Positions 34,930 through 46,910 are shown, counted from the stretch's first letter. The stretch is DNA of 64,000 nucleotides from Owenia fusiformis (GCA_903813345.2 CAIIXF020000006.1:10032989-10096988); one strand, 5' to 3'. Notes: generated by a model from the letters alone, not told the origin. Numbers and translations: made by a program.

Positions 34930-35860
34930 CTTCTGCCAGTCTTCAGACCACTGTGCCAGGGCTACGAGATCTTTCTGTAGGTCCTCACAGCCTTTAATAG
35001 TTTAGTTCTTTGAATAGCTTGGTATCATCAGCGAATAAGTTTACTGTGTTGGTTACATACTCTGATATATCCTTGACGAACATGAGAAAAAGTACTAGTC
35101 CTAACACAGTTCCTTGGGGTATACCCGATATAACGTCTTTCCATCTTGATTCCATGTCATTGATGATGACTTTTTGTTTCCTTTATTTATGTGTACACCT
35201 GTACTTGGTCCGTTTTGGGAATCGTCCTCAGTGTTACTATCGTCATCCTTGGTAATTCGGTTTATGTCTCCCTCGTTTCTCGCACCCAGGAAGTCTTTTA
35301 TCTAGTCGAGAGTTTTTCCTCCTATTCCCTGACTCGCTTCTTTCCTTATTAATAGCAGATGGGGCACAGTATGATCAAACGCTTTTCTAAAGTCAAGATA
35401 GATAATGTCCACATTACTACCTAGTACCTTCATCAAGGATTCTGGAATACTATTATAGGGCTTCTAACGTTGTAAGTAAGTTTGTAACACATGATTTACA
35501 TGGCAGAAATCCATCCTGACATCCTGCTTGTTTGAGGCCAGGTGGTTAATAGCATGTTCCCTTATGTTGGATTCCATCAGTTTACATACAACAGATGTCA
35601 AACTTACTGGTCTGTAATTAGTCGGTCTATCTTTTTTCCCCTCCTTGTGTATTGGTGATATGTTTGCCTGCTTTATTTATGCACATTTTTGTTCTCTAGT
35701 TCCATATTCCAGTCTATGTTCATGTCATCTCGCATAGCCTCATAGTCTGCCTTGTCCAGGAGATGTACTGGTGCTTCATTAGATCTATGATCAATTACTG
35801 GCTTGAAGTTGAAGGAGTACCTGGTGATCACTCTTGCCAAGTCCAGCTGATGTTGTTACA
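34930..35860 (-). pseudogene. Decayed non-LTR retrotransposon (endonuclease end and reverse transcriptase)
   Basis: On the minus strand, in order: LGKSDHQVL (end of an APE-type endonuclease, about 35834-35850), a KADYEAMRDDMNIDW-like linker, PIHKEGKKDRPTNYRPVSLT (about 35600-35670), IIYLDFRKAFD (about 35380-35405), GIPQGTVLGLVLFLMFVKDI and LFADDTKLF with the FADD catalytic motif (about 35020-35135). This order is typical of CR1/Jockey-like LINEs. Stops and frameshifts break it into pieces and both ends are missing, so it is a dead 5'-truncated copy. Forward frames at 35010-35255 and 35763-35957 are antisense shadows. Confidence 0.85.
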
Positions 35861-36527
35861 TTATGTTATTCAATGGGAGAAATTTATAAGGAGAAATATA
35901 AAGTTGTTCTTCAATAACAAAGCGGATATCAACAGTGTCAATTATCACCCACACTGAATTTTGATTAATAGAGTTAATAGACTAATCATTGTGTTACTGT
36001 CACCTCAGGTGGTTGTAGTACAACCTTTGTCCACCTAGTACAACCTGTACTATGTGGATAAAGTATACAGTATTATTTTACCACATATGTCACCTATTTC
36101 AAAGTCTATATGTCTGGTAGCATAGTAGAACTTCATTATTTGACATAATAAACCTCATCCATCAAGAGTTGTCACAGTGAGCTAAAGTTTTATGTTGCAA
36201 ACTCTCCCAAACAGTCCTGTAATTCCTGTTCACTCGAAGTAGCACTTTTATAAATGAATCCAAGGCATTATACCTTCAAATGAGGGATAGATTCCTACAA
36301 AATCTGACGCATGTCTTCATGTATCACCATTGTTCTGATCCAAGGGGATGGCTCCCAGAGTGCAACAGCGATATTCTGCCCCAAATATCATATCATGACC
36401 TTTAACCTTATTAACAAGTGACATGTTTCAAACTGGTGGAACTGCATTTTGAAAGCTGTTATGTTGCATTCTGTCAATCCTTCTTGCGGTGTAATTAGGC
36501 TCCAAAATCTTCCCAACATTCACTTCA

Positions 36528-36919
36528 AAGGATGATTCTCGGTTTGGAGAACGAAGTCCATCAATTTAAATGAGGATTATCCCTGCTTCGGACAAATTTG
36601 ATTTTTTTACATAATATAGATTTGAATGTCTTCTTTTGAATAGTCATAATTTAATTTGAGTAATATTTCTAGATTTTTCGCAAATAAATATTAGCGCAGT
36701 ATACTGATGAACTTTTTTCCCCAAATCGAGACTTCTATTTTATTGAATCGGTCTAATTGAGCGTTATCCCTGCTTCAGACCAATTTGTTATTTTTATATC
36801 TTGTAGATTTAAATGTCCTCTTTTGAATATTCATAATTTAATTTGGGTAATATTTCTATATTTTTCATGAAAAAAATGATTAACCCAGGAGACTGTTCTC
36901 CAAACCGAGAATCGTCCTT
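36528..36919. mobile_element. MITE ending in aaggatgattctcggtttgg
   Basis: Inverted ends of about 25 bp (36528-36552 and 36895-36919). The interior is a direct duplication of about 160 bp ('ttatccctgcttc.gac' to 'taatatttct'). Confidence 0.75.
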
Positions 36920-37184
36920 ACTAAGTTCTCAACAGTCATTATGAGCACAAATTCCACTATATTTGTACTTTCCAGGACGGAGACATCTTCCGATAATATA
37001 TTCTTTCTTTTTACCCCCTGCGATAAGCAGTTAGCATTTCCCGATTAATAACTCGCAATATGATTGACTGTCGCAACACTGCGACAGAAATCATGTATAA
37101 GTCATTGCATCACTTGATTCAGTTTAATCGGGCGCTTCCAAATTGGTTATAGCAGGGGGAAGAAGGAGGTACGGATTCTGCATA

Positions 37185-37671
37185 CTGTACTCCAGATAAT
37201 GTTTGCGTGCGATTTAATTTCGCTTTGTTCGCGAATGTAGTAAAATCGCAAACATTTATCGTCGCAAAATTTTCTTAAATCCCCGGGGATTTGACCCGGG
37301 CCTTTTGATATGTTTCGTTTCGTGTGAAACGTTTCTTCCAGTGTTGTTGAGCGAAGGCCTAAAAACATTTTGAATTGGCTTATTAGGCCAACAAAGGCAA
37401 GAACTGTTGACGACAATGATATCCTACAAATTGAAGTTGAAAAAGCAATTCAAGAATATTCAAATAAATGCCCTAAATGTGGGAAATACAAACATTATTC
37501 GTATTCTGAACGGGCTAAATAGCCCGCATTGATTCACGGTAATCGGAAAAAATTCAACTTGTGCAATCTGCGAAATGTCATCAACTCAAATCCGCGAAAT
37601 TAAATAGCCGCGAAATTGCAATTTTGAAAAATCACGAAATTTTATAGCGTCGAAATTTACCCGGAGTACAG
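37185..37671. mobile_element. MITE with CTGTACTCC ends and TA target duplication
   Basis: Same ends as 26226-26694, flanked by TA at 37183-37184 and 37672-37673. The interior contains 'aatttcgc' and 'gcgaaatt' motifs. An 89-codon minus-strand frame over the left half is not supported. Confidence 0.8.
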
Positions 37672-37860
37672 TACCTGCTTAGGAGGATGAGATGGAGAAA
37701 ATAGAACACCTAATTAAGAATGTATCTTTGATAGTGTTAGTCCTTACTCATGAAAATGACTGTATACTGAATTCAGCTTCTTACATTATTACTCCAAATG
37801 TTCTGAAAGATCTGAACAAAGAAAAGTTTCAAAATCCATTTCAATTCCATTTCCATTGCA

Positions 37861-38239
37861 GGGTTCTCACCAATTTTAAGACCCCGGATTTTTAGCGGTA
37901 TTATGACTACTTTTTTCGCGGTATCGCGACTACTTCTCCCCCATGTGAGATCAGAGATATCCTAGTAGTATACTTTTCAACATAATCTTAAGATTGTCTT
38001 GCTATTTTAATCCCAATATTTATTATTTCTAAAAAGTTTCTGACTTCCTATTCCTTGTTTGTATCCAGTTTAATGTATTTTCTCAAGAGTTTTACCGCAA
38101 ATAATGTGACAAAAATGTAAAATTAGACTCCGGAAAAAACACTTTAGACTCCTGAAAAGCTATTAAACTCTGGAGCAAGAGGGTTTTAAGACATTAGACT
38201 ACGGAGAATTTGCGGAGTCTAAAAGCCTAGTGAGAACCC
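37861..38239. mobile_element. MITE in the 5' flank of gene B (GGGTTCTCAC ends, TGCA duplication)
   Basis: Starts 'gggttctcac', ends 'gtgagaaccc', flanked by TGCA at 37857-37860 and 38240-38243. The inverted ends extend imperfectly for about 26 bp. The matching region upstream of gene A (about 5990-6050) reads through without it. Confidence 0.85.
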
Positions 38240-38311
38240 TGCATTGTGTTCTTTACTTACTTTGAGAAATTAATGGTAACAACATATTTTTTCCTTTTCA
38301 GATTATGCATG

Positions 38312-39193
38312 ATGGAGTCTGGTTGTACATCAAATCATTCACCATCAGTTCAGTCTCAAACAGACACAAAATGCATGGAGTGTGAAACTATCTTCGTTAA
38401 AAAGAAAAAAGGATTTAAGAGAAAATCACTAAAAAGTCTAAGAAGCTCCACTAAAACACAAGATTGGGCAGAGGACTTATTACAGAGAGGTGGAGATCCT
38501 CGCAAATCATTTGTATGTCAGGAATGTATTACTAAATATATTACCTATTACAATCAGGCGTATGGTATGACACTAAACTCTCCTTCATTACCTCCTCCTT
38601 CCCAATCAAATGAAGAATCTGTGGTACATTCATCACCTGTTCAAGTTCATGCTGAGCCACCCTCTCCTACCTCCCAGGCAACCCCATGTGCACCTAATGA
38701 ATCCCCAATACCTGAAATTCCCATTGAAATTTTTACACAAAAACTTGATCATTCATACAACTTGACCCCAAAACCTCCAAAGCCTGTAAGACATGGGAAT
38801 GCTATAATTAAAACAGCTATGGAAGCCGTAAGAAGAAGCAACTATAGACGTCTTATCAAATTGCTATTCCAACAAAGCAAGAAATTCAGACTAGAATTCC
38901 AAAGATTTGTAAGCAAAAAGGTAAAAATAGAGATAAAAGCGTTCACAAAAAAAATGAAGCCTTATAAAAACTGGAGCGATTTATTGGACGAATCCAGCAG
39001 CACAATGCCAATATTAGCAAGTACTATCAAATCAGCTGTGCCTAAACAAATGTACAACAGTAAGAACGAAGATGATCAAGCTGCTCGAGTTGGGGTGGTG
39101 ACATCTATTTTGTGCTACTGCAATAATCCTTTTTCAAATCAGTTTCAAAAGATGACAAGCTATCAACTATGGAAGCATGGCTGTGACAGGAAA
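38312..39193 (+). CDS. Gene B exon 1
   Basis: 294 codons, phase 0 at donor 'gtaagt'. An upstream AG at 38300-38301 after 'ttttttccttttc' marks the acceptor of the 5' intron, so the open frame extending back to 38246 is intronic. ATG 38309 directly precedes ATG 38312; the second matches gene A. Likely ligands are CMEC (residues 21-24) and VCQEC. The linker is rich in Pro and Ser, then YRRLIKLLFQQSKKF and AARVGVVTSILCY match gene A. Confidence 0.87.
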
Positions 39194-42100
39194 GTAAGTA
39201 CTATTTGTTCATAGACTATTGAATTGAAAGTTATAAATACAGTTAATTGACATGATTGAGTATATGAATGAAAATGCTCTAATTTTGTGTGGATAAGCTA
39301 CTGTACTATTGACAGATGATATACAACAGTATGATGATATGACAGTGATATACAGTAACATATATTGCAAGTGAAGCACATCATGTTTTATGATGATTTG
39401 TGATTGTCTGGTCAGATCATTAGAATATTTTAATGGACTGATAGTGATAGTGATAGCATTTATGTCTCATGATACGGTTGATTCTGTATATCCTGTTTAT
39501 ACTCAAGTGATTTTATGATATATTCGGGAGTGACCGAAGGATGATTATTGTGCATCTTTAAATGGTAGAATTCTAATACATCTCTTATGTTTACAATGTT
39601 TACGTTTCCGTTTTATATTTTTTGTTACAAATACAGATTCATATATGTTACTTGTTCTAACATATATCAGATAAAATATTTGTTATAATAATCATAATTT
39701 TCTTGTAAACATGTTGTTTTATCTCCAGATGATGCATTATTTAAATCAGTTGGGCCTTGCTCTTTGCCCTAAAGCAAATCTAAGCGTTGTGAAAAGAACA
39801 GACAAAGAACAGCTTGAACAGGTGAATGATAACCAAATTAAAATTTTTTTCTGTAACAAATTGCAGGTGGTGACATTTTGCATGTTAATGCCATGTTTTT
39901 TTTTTCCATGTTTTTCTTTATTTCAAGGGCCTTGCCTTGCCCATTAAAAAGGCAGTCATAGAAAAAATGAGGTGGGGGGGGGGGGCAAATATTTCCAAGG
40001 TTGTATGGAAACCAATTTTAGGCATAAGTTCTTAATGAATAGTGAAAGGCCCTTTTGTTATCTAAATTGCCCTGTTATGGGCCCCAAATATTTTTTGGGG
40101 TATCATGTCATTTAGATGCTCACTGGGGATTAATATGAGACAAATCTCGTTCTTACATATATTGTTCAATTGATATATAGTTTTTCCTTTTTCAGTGGGA
40201 TGAATTCTATTCAAGCAAGGGGATCAAAAGGCAACGTAGTCCAACAGAAGAGGGAGAAGAAAACAATGCAAATAAACAACAGAAGGTTGATCAAAGGTAA
40301 TTTTTACAAACTTTCATATGTACAACTGTATTTGATAATTTACTGATCTTACATATACTCATTTTATTTCAAATAATTTTTATTTTATTTTTTTATTTTT
40401 ATAGCAGCGAGACAGATGTTAATGTACCTAAACTGAGCACACAGATTGCTGGCTCATATAAACCAGGTACCAAACCAACTATGGCTTCAAGACGTAGTGC
40501 AAGAAAGAGTCGAAAGAAACTGTGAGTAGGCAACATAAAACTACATGTACATGTATATAATTCAATGTTTTAATACTATACAGTGATCTCAACAGAATCT
40601 TTTCTTCAGTGGGTGCAAAATTCTCATTTTCACAATTCAGACTGAAATTGGTCTAAATATGCCCATTTTACTTGCATGATTTCTCCTCATTTTCAAGTAG
40701 ATGCGAATGGATTTTCAGTTGGGTGCAAGCCTTTTTTCAAAATCTCAGGTGTGTCATATTTTGTCCTCCAAACCTTGAAATCGATGAGATTGAGTACATG
40801 TATTTTGTTATGTGGTTTTGTTTTGATTGTTTATATTATTTCCTAAAATTTCAGAGACAGAGTCAAACAGTATAGGAATTGAACAAATGTCTTCAATTGT
40901 CATACAATGTAAATGCAGATTTCCAATTTCACAAAAATAAGGCAGACAATAAAATTATATAATTATGCAATAGGGATGTTGAAGCTATTCGGAATCTGAA
41001 AGTGACATGTTATGGTCAAGAGCATCCAATATCCAATCAAGAGGTCTTTAGTTACTTTCCCACAGAGGTGGACTGACTTTTTCACATCTGCCAATAGCGT
41101 AGGATTTGATCCTATGTTTCAAAGAATGTTATGGTGCAGATGTTATTAAATTTTCACATAGCTAGGCAAGGTGTGTCCGATTCCAGTCAATCTGTACAGA
41201 GTATTCACATAATGAACAGTATGTTAAATAATCAATAACACACTCAAGGTCACTAGTTAAACAGTTGTCATGGTCATGAATTATTTTTCACATTGGATTT
41301 GATGACTCGCCAACTTGACCCTTGCAAAAAATTTCATTGAAAATGTGTTCTTTTAGTGATTTCGTTCCTTTTAGATGATTTTATAGAAAAAATTGCAATG
41401 TGTGAAAAGAATTTAAGCCAAAGACTGCATTGTAGCTTCTTCATCCACTCAGGCATTGTTTCTTATACTTTGCATTCCGCTGCGTGGTCATGGAAAGGTT
41501 TGGAAACAATACCTTCATGTATGATTCAGCAAACAATGCATCTTGGGCTTAAGGGGAGCCATCAAAAGTTCAATGTCGGATCGGAAACTAAATAAATCTA
41601 GTTTTGACTCTGACCCCCCCCCCCTCTCCCCCAAAACTAAATACCATGAAAGTTGATCGCTTACTCCCGGTTTGAGAATTTGAAAAATTATTGCTAAACA
41701 CGATCTAGTTTTTGTTAATTCCTATCGTAATTTGCGGCTTTTAACAACTATTGATAGAATAGAATCCATTGGAATGATCTTGACGAAGAAAGCAGCAGGT
41801 AAAATCTTTATTTTTATACCATTCCGAGGCATTCTGAGTCGAAATTGCCAAAAGTTTGAAATGTTTAAGTTTGTCGGATAGCAAACTGAAATGGGTTTGA
41901 ACCCCCTCCCCCCTAACTAGATTTATTTAGTTTTCTATCCGACATCGAACTTTTGATGCCTCCCCTAAATCCTTTACTAATGGATCCAATGAAAGTTAAA
42001 ACAGACATTTAATGAACATTTTTAAAAGCAAAACCTTTTTCTGTTTACAAGTCTTGGTAAAGAATGGATGACTGGACCCATGACTGATTGGGAACTGCTG

Positions 42101-45100
42101 TATAAACCAGGCACCTCAGCAAAAAGGTAAATGAATGCATTAGTCCACAATCATTCAGAAATAATAGAGGAATTAACCTGTAGGTTTGCAAATAGTAAAG
42201 ATAGAGCTCAAATGATACTCAGTTGTTTATCCTAAAGTTCATGCAATGAAGACAAAATCATTGGGTTATAACTCAAAAGTTGAAACATATTTTTATATAG
42301 TCTCCAACTTTTTTTCTGGATGACGGACGGCATTCAGCGGTTGGTGTTTAGTGGTTGGTGATTGTTGTCCATGGTCTGCAGATTAATTTGCATGTTAATG
42401 CCTAGTTTGATTTAATGATAATACCTAAGAAAGTGTTATAACATACAAATATCTAGGATGTGCACTTATTAAAAATAAGAAGTTCACCAAAATGTATGTT
42501 TGTTCAAAGTTAAACAGAACAATAGAAAATAAATGACATTTATATAGCGTCATTGCATCTTTTTGATTCCTTTAAATTCTATTTATATTCTAAAGTAAAC
42601 TTTTTTCTGTTTAATAGTCTACTGAGTAAAGAAGGTGTGACTGGGCACATAACTAAAAATATATGCATAGATAACACAGCTGCCTCTGTACAAAGGTAAA
42701 TAATAGTGATCTACATTGGTCCAAAATAATCACTAAGATTGCAAATAGTAAAGATGGCCCATAGTCAGATAGTAAAAGCACAATTAGAGAAACCTCCCTA
42801 ATATTTTGGCATAATAGATGTAAAACAAGTTTGTCTATTCCTTACAAAATGAGCCTGCCACTAACTTGTTAGAGTATCAACTTAATGATTACTCACAAAC
42901 AGTAATTTCTGAATGGCTAGAAGTATATGCAAAATGATATTGAAAAAATCCGCTTCAATTTTCTCCAATCTTATTGGCTGTCTGGATTTTTCAAGAGATT
43001 CGACAGCATTGCTTGTAATTCACAATTTTCAAATACTGTAAATTGCTTTAATTTGATGGCTGTTTTAATTTGGCGAATTTGGTGGATTTATGACAACCGC
43101 AAAATTAAGCCTCACTATTGAATTATTTTTTGAAGAGAATAAATTCTGAAAGCAAGTGAGATAAAATAGCACTCGGTGGGAAGCTCTAAGAGGTGAGGGG
43201 TACTAGTATTGAATGAAGTAGAGTATGGCAAACATGGTATGTAATGGTTATGGAGATCGTTTTTTTGAAAAAACTAGACGCACCAAATAAAAGCAACTTA
43301 CAGTAATCAATAATAGAAACACACTTTTTTGAATCGAATCTGAAAGCTGTAAATGCAGTGAAACCTGTAAAGTGGAACACCTCTTGAAATGGAACACCTC
43401 TTTTATTGGAACACTTTATCGAGTCCCAAGACCAACTGACTTGATTTCAAATGAACCTCTATAAGTGGAACACCTCCTAAGTGGAACACATTTTAGAGAT
43501 GTCAAAGGTGTTCCACTTAGACCAGGTTTTTCTGTAGTCAACACCAAAACTCATGAATGAATGTTTATTTCATCTTTTTGATACTTTATGATTTGCCAAA
43601 AGAATAAATGGTATGTCACTTAAAGTTGTTCCACTTCTAGAGATGTTCCACTGTATTAGAAAGAAAACATTTGTTTGTCACCCTTAGTTTAATATATTTT
43701 AGGTTTAATATGTATGCAATCTTGTAGTTTTATTCAAAACACTATAAATGTCTCATACAGCAAAGTTCATTCATCATTGATTCAAAAACTTGGGTTGAAA
43801 TTATATGCCAATTATACCTACCATGATGTTCTTACTCTTTTTTTGTTATTTGTTATGCTGTATTTTACAATGGACTTACGACTTAGTTGAATCCTGAATT
43901 CTGTAGTATTAAACTTTTGGATTGATATAAAATACTTTGCTCCTGGAAAACTGAATACAACAAATGATCGTGTAAATTTAGGTCCTTCAAATGCAGTTCT
44001 TAACCAAATTGAAATATGTTATCAAATAGCTGAAAATTTTAAATCTCCTAAATTCTCTTTAAAAACAAGACTTCATTCAGTGAGATCGCTATACATAGCA
44101 TAACCTCTTTTGACATAAAGTTGCACAATTTTATCATCCTACCCTGTACATTTTGATAGCGCAATATATATTTGCCCGAGAAGAGGGGGCTTTGGGTTCG
44201 AACCTCACAGGGGTGGTCTGACTTTTTTGCATCAAGCCTCAGAGCAGAATTTCATTCTGTGTTATCATTAATCATTACTTGTCTGTTATAGGAACAATAA
44301 TGTGAACAGCAATGATTTGTATCCTGGAGAAAACATTCCACAGACCTTGACGGAAAGTGGCGGTACTGACACAGTGTACAATGGTATGCAAACTTTTTGT
44401 TGTATTTACTTTTCCAAGCCTTGGTGGACTAGGTTTGTCAACAACACATATGCATCCAAGCTAATAGAAATTATTATAAATGAAATTATCAATCTAACAC
44501 TGAAGAAAAATGACCCCAAATGGATTTTGCTGCCTCCAGTACAAGTTGTTTGAAACAACCATGTAAACATGTTTCAGAAAGAAATTGTCCATTTTAGAGT
44601 ACCTACGAATGTGTTCCTGTGACATTTTGGCATCAGAGAATGACAATGTCTACCCAAAGTTTACATGCTATACATATTAACATAACTGAAATCTTGATGA
44701 CAAAATTTGAGATACAAAAACAAAATTGCTTGTGAAAACCATTTACAAAAGTGTCATACGTCAGTGCTTTATGTGGGGATCTGATCAGATGTTCTTTACT
44801 TGAATACATGAATAGATTTCCTCTGAGTTTGTATTGTCAAAATTTGCCGACCCACAGACCACTTTTACTATCAAATAATCGAAGAAACATTGTCTTTCGT
44901 TTCAATATAACCAGACTTGCCAACCTCCCGTTTTTTTACGGGAATCTCCCGTAAATTTTTTGTTTTTCCGTAAAAAATACCAAACTCCCGTACCGTTTTC
45001 TCCCGTAAAAACTCCCGTAAACTCCCGTACCGTATTTCTACTAAAATCTCCTGTAATTTTAAAAAAATATGGCCGTAAAATCTCCCGTATTTTTGCTGAA

Positions 45101-46302
45101 ATCTCCCGTAAAATCTCCCGTATTCTGGTATAACTCCCGTAAAAAAAAAAAAAAACTCACGTTTTTTTCAAAATCTACCGTAAAAACACCAGTTTTTTCA
45201 GAAACCTACCTTAAGAACTCCTGTTTTTTCTGAAATCTACCGTAAAAACTCCCGTTCTTTCAAAATCTACCATAAAAACTCCCGTTTTTTCAAAATCTAC
45301 CAAAAAACTCCAGTTTTTCCGAAATCTACCGTAAAAACTCCCGTTTTTTCAGAAATCTACCGTAAAAACTCCCGTTCTTTCAAAATCTAAGTAAAAACTC
45401 CCGTTTTCAGAAATCTACCGTAAAAACTCCTGTTTTTTCAAAATCTACCAAAAAACTCCAGTTTTTCCGAAATCTACCGTAAAAACTCCCGTTTTTTCAG
45501 AAATCTACCGTAAAAACTCCCGTTTTTTTCAGAAATCCACCGTAAAAACTCCTGTTTTTTTTAAAAATCTACCGCAAAAAACTCCCATTTTTTCAAAACC
45601 TACCGTAAAAACTCCCGTTTTTTCAGAACCTACCGCAAAAACTCACGTTTTTCTGAAATCTTCTGTAAAAAAAGTCACGTTTTTTAAAATTTACCGCGAA
45701 AAATACCTTTTTTAAAAAATCTCCCGTAAAAACTCCCGTTTTTTCAAAATCTCCCGCAACAACTCCCGTTTTTTTTTCAAAATTTACCGCGAAAATTTTT
45801 AAATCTCCCGTAAAAACTGCCATTTTTTTCAAAAATCTCCCGTAAAAACTCCCACTTTTTTTTCAAAAAACTCCTGCAAAAACTACCGGATTTTGAAAAA
45901 AACTCCCGTAAAAGTACCACAATTTTTTTTAAATCTCCCGAAAATTTTTCATTTTAGGTTGGCAAGTCTGATAACACAATCGACATTAGCTGAAAACTTC
46001 AACTAAAATTGTTTGAGAAATGTTGAAATGGCAGACTGATTCCCAGAACTTATTGACCAACCTGTATACACATGTTTTGCAGATTATAGATTTTTAAAGA
46101 AATCAACAAAATGTAAATTGTACTTTTACATTGACTCAGATATTTTTATATTTTTTTTTCAGGCAAAGTACCTAGATTACTCTCAGGAACTGATGAAGCA
46201 ACCATTACATCTTACTCATTGATAGAGGATGATCAGGAAAATGTCTCAGATTCAGAGGACGTTATCTCATCTTTTTTAGGGACTTCAGATTTTGTGACAT
46301 GA
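38312..46302 (+). CDS. Gene B: multi-exon CxxC-module protein (524 aa, inferred)
   Basis: Inferred coding exons: 38312-39193, 39729-39821, 40196-40296, 40408-40521, 42052-42126, 42618-42695, 44292-44383, 46163-46302. The total of 1575 nt stays in frame to TGA 46300-46302. It is the tandem paralogue of gene A, with the same eight exons and phases and similar intron sequence next to most exons. It has one CxxC module, a longer Pro/Ser-rich linker, the conserved helical region with AARVGVVTSILCY, and only a single degenerate unit where gene A has 28 repeats. I infer it is closer to the ancestral form. Function is not recognised. The basic SRRSARKSRKK and KGIKRQRSP stretches suggest nuclear location. 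Confidence 0.78.
39729..39821 (+). CDS. Gene B exon 2
   Basis: 31 codons from 'atctccag' to donor 'gtgaat'. Begins MMHYLNQLGLAL and ends DKEQLEQ. Confidence 0.85.
39865..39905 (+). repeat. 3' remnant of the GTGACA element in intron 2
   Basis: 'ggtggtgacattttgcatgt' followed by 'taatgccatg', matching the ends at 50962, 59900 and 62627. A run of G (about 39975-39985) follows it. Confidence 0.65.
40196..40296 (+). CDS. Gene B exon 3
   Basis: 101 nt, acceptor 'tttttcag', donor 'gtaatt'. Encodes WDEFYSSKGIKRQRSP, an acidic run and NNANKQQKVDQ. Nearly the same as gene A exon 3. Confidence 0.87.
40408..40521 (+). CDS. Gene B exon 4
   Basis: Acceptor is a NAGNAG pair (AG at 40403-40404 or 40406-40407), so one extra Ser could be included. 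Donor 'gtgagt'. Encodes VNVPKLSTQIAGSYK and the basic end ASRRSARKSRKK. Confidence 0.83.
40522..42051 (+). other. Gene B intron 4
   Basis: 1.5 kb against 5.25 kb in gene A. It has no Harbinger remnant but holds its own MITE (41550-41967). The remainder shows nothing recognisable; the frames at 40672-40875 and 41356-41595 have no family features. Confidence 0.6.
41550..41967. mobile_element. MITE in gene B intron 4
   Basis: The ends 'aaggggagccatcaaaagtt' and 'aacttttgatgcctcccct' are inverted, with pairing continuing through 'atgtcggat' and 'aaataaatctagtt'. A C run at about 41615-41625 lies just inside the left arm. Confidence 0.8.
42052..42126 (+). CDS. Gene B exon 5
   Basis: 75 nt, acceptor 'ctgtttacaag', donor 'gtaaat'. 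Encodes LGKEWMTGPMTDWELLYKPG then TSAK. Same length as gene A exon 5. Confidence 0.85.
42618..42695 (+). CDS. Gene B exon 6 (single-unit counterpart of the gene A repeat exon)
   Basis: 78 nt, acceptor 'ctgtttaatag', donor 'gtaaat', phase 2 in and out. Encodes LLSKEGVTGHITKNICIDNT then AASVQ. The end (HITKN..D-T-A-S-V-Q-R) aligns with the last gene A repeat unit (ISDNEGPTDTSAQR), so both exons share one origin and only gene A expanded. Confidence 0.82.
43355..43675. repeat. 'ggaacacctc' element in gene B intron 6
   Basis: Repeated 'gtggaacacctc' and 'ggtgttccactta' with weak inverted symmetry. It is the intact counterpart of 22125-24350 in gene A, so its insertion predates the gene duplication. 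Confidence 0.75.
44292..44383 (+). CDS. Gene B exon 7
   Basis: 92 nt, acceptor 'ctgttatag', donor 'gtatgc', phase 2 in and 1 out. Encodes NNVNSNDLYPGENIPQTL and TESGGTDTVYN. An open frame running on to 44553 is read-through into the intron. Confidence 0.87.
44912..45970. mobile_element. Element with CAGACTTGCCAACCT ends and ATAAC duplication
   Basis: Perfect 15-bp inverted ends at 44912-44926 and 45956-45970, flanked by ATAAC at 44907-44911 and 45971-45975. The interior is a degenerate tandem array of 'taccgtaaaaactcccgttt' units of about 33-37 bp. It lies in intron 7 of gene B and is absent from gene A. A 69-codon minus-strand frame is a repeat shadow. Confidence 0.88.
46163..46302 (+). CDS. 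Gene B last coding exon
   Basis: 140 nt after 'tttttttttcag'. Encodes KVPRLLSGTDEATITSYSLI, an acidic run and SDFVT before TGA 46300-46302. A possible AATAAA at 46457-46462 lies in a repeat-like 3' flank and could be a polyadenylation signal. Confidence 0.87.
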
Positions 46303-46779
46303 AATAGCCACATTTGCTATATTCTAAGTTGCTTTAATTTGACGAATTGATGAAAGTTTAAACATGAATATTATACAATATTCTGTTCTATCTTTCACAA
46401 GTGATATTTATGGAATACCCTCTTGAGAGGGTGTCAGGGGTTTTCATTGAAAACAGAATAAAATATTTCTATATTATTATATTACTGTCAAGTTCACCAC
46501 CATCAGAATTGTTTATTCATATGTTGAAACATTGATCAAAAGGTCAAGATCTCTGTATTGGCTATGATTACCCTGTGATGGGGATAAAAGGTTACATTTC
46601 TCATTATGAAAGATTAGTAATTATGAAAGATAAGTTATTAAAATGAACATCACAAAATGGCTCAAGACGAAGCCAAAATCTTCGGCTGAAGTGAAAAGGA
46701 TGGCTGATATTGAAACGGAAATGGTGTTCTTTTGCATTCTTAAGGGATCGCACACTTAAAAAAGAGAAGTAGGACAAAT

Positions 46780-46910
46780 TAGGTCAAAAACCCGCTAAAA
46801 TTGATAGCCGCAAAATTCAAAGAAGCTTGAAATTAGCAAAATGTAATAGTCACAAAATTTCAAAATCGCAAAAAACAATAGCGTCATGATAAATGGGAGT
46901 GCAGTGTTCA
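46780..46910. repeat. Degenerate relative of the CTGTACTCC MITE
   Basis: 'ttgatagccgcaaaattcaa' and 'aatagcgtcatgataaatgg' followed by 'gagtgcagt' resemble the 3' half of 26226-26694 and 37185-37671. Confidence 0.5.

Noticed and set aside
44160-44235. Possible tRNA or tRNA-derived SINE ('gggttcgaacctc')
   Set aside because: Only a B-box-like segment is present. The T stem does not pair fully, and I find no convincing A box, anticodon arm or acceptor stem.
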